DNA of 64,000 bases, taken from Meira nashicola (lineage: Eukaryota; Basidiomycota; Exobasidiomycetes; Exobasidiales; Brachybasidiaceae). The notes under the pieces were generated by a model, which was not told the origin of the DNA, did not search any database, and saw only the letters and a list, made by a program, of their open reading frames with translations. Below are positions 63,238-64,000 of this stretch, piece after piece. The position numbers and the translations under genes were made by a program. Position 1 is the first letter of the stretch, and each line of letters starts with the position of its first letter. The stretch is taken from the NCBI GenBank assembly GCA_001600355.1, contig BCJU01000002.1, positions 682,001 to 746,000 on the forward strand, in the 5' to 3' direction.

Positions 63238-64000
63238 ATGTCATCTAGAGTACAAAAGAGAACGGCAGAGGCTCGCTTTCGACCTAGCAATGCAGGTCCT
63301 TCACGTTCAGGACAAGCAACGGCAATCTCGATGCCATCTGGATCTCAGCCTCCTTCAAATCAAGAAAGAGAACAACAACAAATAACAACAGAAACACCTT
63401 CAATATCGATAAATACTGAGAACAATATTCAAACTCCCTCAAAGCAAGCAGGCCGTGCTATTGCCATTCCAACACCTATCTCGACGCCTAGCAATATCGG
63501 TACACCTAGACCATTACCCAAAAGAGTAACGCCAGGGCCATCTTCGGGCCCTAATCCGATTAGAAGACCGTCTGTTGCACCTTCTTCATCCACTTCTTCC
63601 TTTGTTGCGAATTCATCACCAGCTTCCAAACCAAAGAGCACAATCATTTCAACACCAATCGCAACACCTGGTTCTTCTCGTGGAAAATCTATTGAAAGAC
63701 CAGCGTCGCTTATAAGAAGTACACCTACACCATCTTTCCCTAGATCTGCTTCACGTCCGCCACCGGTAGCAGAACCTTCAACCTCATCAAAAAGAAAGCA
63801 AGCTGGAATTGTATCAGAAAATGTTCCTTCCAGTGAGCCATCTTTGGAAACACAAAAGAAAGCTCGCGTTCGAAGACAAAGTGACGCTAGCACTCAACGC
63901 AAAAAACCTCCTCGAGGTAGTCGTCCTGCAAAGCCTGCATCTGCTTATACTTTATTCTCCAAAGAACGTAGACCAGAAGTTGAAGAAAGTGCTGCTAGTG
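63238..64000 (+). CDS. Ser/Pro/Thr-rich protein with HMG-box-like segment, truncated at right edge
   Basis: An ATG at 63238 opens a frame with no stop to the end of the window (254 codons). The first ~215 residues are disordered: Ser/Pro/Thr-rich with repeated ISTPIATPG, STPTP and PTPISTP units and Arg/Lys patches (KKARVRRQSDASTQRKKPPRG). Near the edge RPAKPASAYTLFSKERRPEVEE resembles the start of an HMG box (KRPLSAYMLF...), so a DNA-binding HMG protein is possible. The opening MSSRVQKRTAEARFRP also recalls the start of fungal TFIIIB subunit Bdp1, which has no HMG box. The product cannot be settled without the sequence beyond 64000. Confidence 0.5.
   Translation, partial: MSSRVQKRTAEARFRPSNAGPSRSGQATAISMPSGSQPPSNQEREQQQITTETPSISINTENNIQTPSKQAGRAIAIPTPISTPSNIGTPRPLPKRVTPGPSSGPNPIRRPSVAPSSSTSSFVANSSPASKPKSTIISTPIATPGSSRGKSIERPASLIRSTPTPSFPRSASRPPPVAEPSTSSKRKQAGIVSENVPSSEPSLETQKKARVRRQSDASTQRKKPPRGSRPAKPASAYTLFSKERRPEVEESAAS

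Overview
This window is nuclear DNA from a compact, A+T-rich fungal genome. The marks of a fungus are a TOK1-type two-pore potassium channel, a GDP-mannose transporter, Ymc1- and Rim2-type carriers, a Zrg17-like zinc transporter, a membrane-bound SREBP and a Coq8-like Cqd1 kinase. Most genes have no intron or one to four short introns (63-98 nt), nearly all with GTGAGT or GTAAGT donors. A basidiomycete of the intron-poor kind (Ustilaginomycotina-like) fits best, but that placement is an inference and I cannot name a species.

Layout. About 35 protein genes alternate strand along the window, many as convergent pairs with 50-170 bp between stops and divergent pairs sharing 200-950 bp promoters. 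0-11 kb: a complex I subunit (partial), mitochondrial uS15m, a His-rich CDF zinc transporter, APC/C subunit Cdc26, GPI mannosyltransferase 2, a short Rav1 and 3-hydroxyisobutyrate dehydrogenase. 11-26 kb: TOK1-type channel, an unrecognised five-exon coiled-coil protein, a bZIP factor, Ubc9, an F-box/JmjC protein, Ipi1 and a Cqd1-like UbiB kinase. 26-39 kb: SREBP, GDP-mannose transporter, PDH E2, a Ymc1-like carrier, a small KPWE-motif (Pex39-like) protein and GAPDH. 39-50 kb: eIF6, a TMEM97-like EXPERA protein, Rim2-like carrier, Prp18, mitochondrial-type cysteine synthase, Phf5a/Rds3, phosphatase inhibitor 2 and the CAF-1 large subunit. 50-64 kb: glutamate 5-kinase, Cns1, a cytochrome P450, succinate-semialdehyde dehydrogenase, a GFA-fold enzyme, Asp-tRNA synthetase, a GTPBP1-like GTPase and a gene running off the right edge.

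The genes are mostly conserved housekeeping functions: mitochondrial metabolism and translation, secretory-pathway glycosylation, ribosome biogenesis (Ipi1, eIF6), splicing (Prp18, Phf5a) and cell cycle/chromatin (Cdc26, CAF-1, Ubc9). I see no transposon, CRISPR array, rRNA, tRNA or plasmid/phage feature. The nearest thing to an accessory patch is P450-SSADH-GFA at 53.8-58.2 kb. The least explained items are the coiled-coil gene at 14 kb, the KPWE-motif microprotein at 36.6 kb and the gene cut at the right edge. Several genes here were rebuilt from exons by hand (complex I subunit, coiled-coil protein, Ubc9, KPWE protein, Phf5a, inhibitor 2, GFA protein); splice sites were chosen by frame continuity and consensus, not by transcripts.
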